DNA from: Verrucomicrobiota bacterium
Lineage (GTDB): Bacteria; Verrucomicrobiota; Verrucomicrobiia; Chthoniobacterales; UBA10450
Direction of reading: 5' to 3'
Length of the DNA: 7,304 nucleotides
NCBI GenBank assembly: GCA_003218815.1
Contig: QHON01000115.1
Location: forward strand, 1-7,304
Shown here: piece after piece, positions 5,741 to 7,304 of the stretch
Layout: each line of letters begins with the position of its first letter
How positions within the stretch are numbered: the stretch's first letter is position 1
The notes under the pieces: generated by a model
What the model was told of the DNA's origin: nothing
What the model saw: the letters and a program-made list of their open reading frames with translations, nothing else
Databases searched by the model: none
Position numbers and translations under genes: made by a program

Positions 5741-5754
5741 GGCGGAGCGCCGCC
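5741..5754. repeat. GC-rich hairpin adjoining the palindromic element
   Basis: GGCGG (5741-5745) and CCGCC (5750-5754) pair around AGCG. It follows the 5665-5729 element after a short T-run (5731-5735). It may be a third arm of the same repeat cluster or a separate unit. The 31 bp from here to the next start codon contain no clear promoter or ribosome binding site. Confidence 0.5.
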
Positions 5755-5785
5755 TCCAAATCTTTCAAACCAATTTCAACGTCAG

Positions 5786-7300
5786 ATGGGAAAACACATT
5801 TTAATTCTTATCAGCGCACTCGCGCTCGGCACGAGCAGCGCGGTTGCGCAAGGACACGGGCACGAGCAAGCGAAGCAGAAATACACCTGCGTGATGCATC
5901 CAGAGGTTGTGATGGATCACCCGGGAACTTGTCCGAAATGCGGGATGAAGCTCGTGCCCCAGAAAGAAGAAAAACGGAAATCACCCATGAAAATCGACAA
6001 TCATTCGATGCACGCCGTGAAATACGGCGAGCACGAGCAAGAGGCGCATGGCGACCACAAGATGCAGATGTCGATGCAATCGTCGGTGGACATCGCCGAT
6101 CCGATGAGCCGCGAAGGTTCCGGCACGTCTTGGCTACCCGATTCATCTCCAATGTATGGTAAAATGTTCATGTTCGGCGATGACATGCTGATGCTGCATG
6201 GCGCAATTTTTCCGCGCTACACCAACGTGAGCACGCGGCGTGGCGATGACCGGATCGATGCGCCGAACTGGATCATGGGTATGTACTCCCATCCGGTCGG
6301 CGAGAGCGCGCAACTCGGTGGCCGGTTAATGATGAGTCTCGATCCGCTCACTGAAGGCGGCCGCGGTTATCCGCTTCTTTTTCAAACCGGAGAATTGTGG
6401 CACGATCAACCGCTCCACGATCGGCAGCATCCGCATGATTTGTTCGATGAATTGTCGATTAGTTATTCGCAGAAGTTCGACGACGGCCTGAGCGCGTATT
6501 TGTATTTTGGTTACCCGGGCGAACCGGCTCTTGGGCCGCCTACATTCATGCACCGGCCTTCGGCAATGGATGATCCGGATGCGCCGCTCGGTCATCATTG
6601 GCAGGATTCAACGCACGTCACGTTCGGCGTGGCCACCGCCGGTGTCGTTTGGCGCAATGTGAAAATTGAGGGCAGCATCTTCACCGGCCGCGAACCGGAT
6701 GAAGACCGTTACAACTTCGATGAGCCCCAATTCGATTCATACAGCGGCCGCATTTCCTGGAATCCGACGCAAAATCTGGCCCTGCAAGTTTCGTACGGTT
6801 ACATCGAGAGTCCCGAAGCGCTCGACCCTGACGTCAACCGGCATCGCACGACTGCATCGATCATTTATAATCAGCCGCTTGGAAGGGACAGCAATTGGTC
6901 GAACAGTTTTGTTTGGGGACAGAACAACGATTCCGGCGAGAAGACGCAGTCATTCCTGTTCGAATCAAACTATCAACGCCGATGCGACACCGTTTATGCC
7001 CGCTGGGAGCGGGTGCAGAAATCTGGCCACGAGCTGGTTCTAAAACCCGCCGATGAGTCGCACGTCTTTCCGATCAGCGGTTATACGATTGGTTATGTCC
7101 GCGATTTGTCCCACGGCAACGGAATTGATATCGGACTCGGCACCCAATTTACGATAAACGATCGCCCGGGCAATCTCGATCGCTACTACGGAGACAATCT
7201 CGGTTACGCTTTCGAATTTTTTCTGCGCATCCGTCCATCGTTGCACAGTCACGGCGTGCATGAGCACGCCGAGCACGCTGTTGCCGGAATGCAAAAATAA
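5786..7300 (+). CDS. Exported heavy-metal-binding-domain protein fused to a putative outer-membrane beta-barrel
   Basis: The 504-residue product starts with a signal peptide (residues 1-21, cleavage at AVA/Q). A heavy-metal-binding domain like that of CusB-type efflux adaptors follows at 33-58: YTCVMHPE, then HPGTCPKCGMKLVP, with ligands C35, M37, H38, C49, C52 and M54. Residues 60-107 form a His/Met-rich linker. From about 123 to 485 the sequence alternates polar and hydrophobic residues with many aromatics and Gly, as in outer-membrane beta-barrels. Two dense His motifs stand out: WHDQPLHDRQHPHD (205-218) and FMHR...GHHWQDSTH (254-277). The tail, from H487 to H497, has five histidines. I recognise the barrel part as a recurring but functionally unassigned family seen in metal-resistance loci, from memory. 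An efflux or metal-sequestering role at the outer membrane is inferred. The start ATG has no visible ribosome binding site. It follows the small CPFH protein by 120 bp. Confidence 0.85.
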   Translation: MGKHILILISALALGTSSAVAQGHGHEQAKQKYTCVMHPEVVMDHPGTCPKCGMKLVPQKEEKRKSPMKIDNHSMHAVKYGEHEQEAHGDHKMQMSMQSSVDIADPMSREGSGTSWLPDSSPMYGKMFMFGDDMLMLHGAIFPRYTNVSTRRGDDRIDAPNWIMGMYSHPVGESAQLGGRLMMSLDPLTEGGRGYPLLFQTGELWHDQPLHDRQHPHDLFDELSISYSQKFDDGLSAYLYFGYPGEPALGPPTFMHRPSAMDDPDAPLGHHWQDSTHVTFGVATAGVVWRNVKIEGSIFTGREPDEDRYNFDEPQFDSYSGRISWNPTQNLALQVSYGYIESPEALDPDVNRHRTTASIIYNQPLGRDSNWSNSFVWGQNNDSGEKTQSFLFESNYQRRCDTVYARWERVQKSGHELVLKPADESHVFPISGYTIGYVRDLSHGNGIDIGLGTQFTINDRPGNLDRYYGDNLGYAFEFFLRIRPSLHSHGVHEHAEHAVAGMQK

Positions 7301-7304
7301 GTGG

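Overview
This 7.3 kb window comes from a bacterium with roughly 53-55% GC, densely packed genes and very few recognisable Shine-Dalgarno sequences. I infer Verrucomicrobiota (soil Chthoniobacterales-like), with moderate confidence. The reasons are the short palindromic repeats ending in TGTAG/CTACA, a tandem TCAAC heptamer array, and a small secreted CPFH...CCK protein, all of which I associate from memory with that phylum. No single gene proves the placement.

Left part (1-2656): the N-terminal PUA end of an RlmI-type rRNA methyltransferase runs leftward off the window. It diverges, across only 20 bp, from purC (SAICAR synthase). purC is convergent with a leftward malate dehydrogenase gene. 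A palindromic element between them supplies the TAG stop codons of both genes. Upstream of mdh on the same strand is a bacterial SET-domain methyltransferase. The 59 bp between the SET gene and mdh contain a 7-bp tandem repeat.

Middle part (2724-5221): a small secreted DUF4440/NTF2-like protein (leftward) diverges from an MFS drug-efflux-type transporter (rightward). Their 63-bp gap holds a perfect 8-bp-arm inverted repeat touching the probable ribosome binding site of the transporter. The transporter overlaps tail-to-tail by 4 bp with a leftward GNAT acetyltransferase gene that has no ATG or GTG start.

Right part (5231-7304): two rightward genes look like a metal-handling pair. The first encodes a small exported protein with CPFH and CCK motifs. 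The second encodes a 504-residue exported protein that joins a CusB-like heavy-metal-binding domain, a His/Met-rich linker, a probable outer-membrane beta-barrel and a His-rich tail. A second TGTAG-bounded palindromic element separates them. I propose that the pair begins a copper or heavy-metal efflux or resistance locus continuing past the right edge. That is the most interesting candidate system here, and it is inferred from motifs rather than demonstrated.

There is no stretch above 300 bp without a gene. I saw no tRNA, rRNA, CRISPR array, insertion sequence or phage gene.
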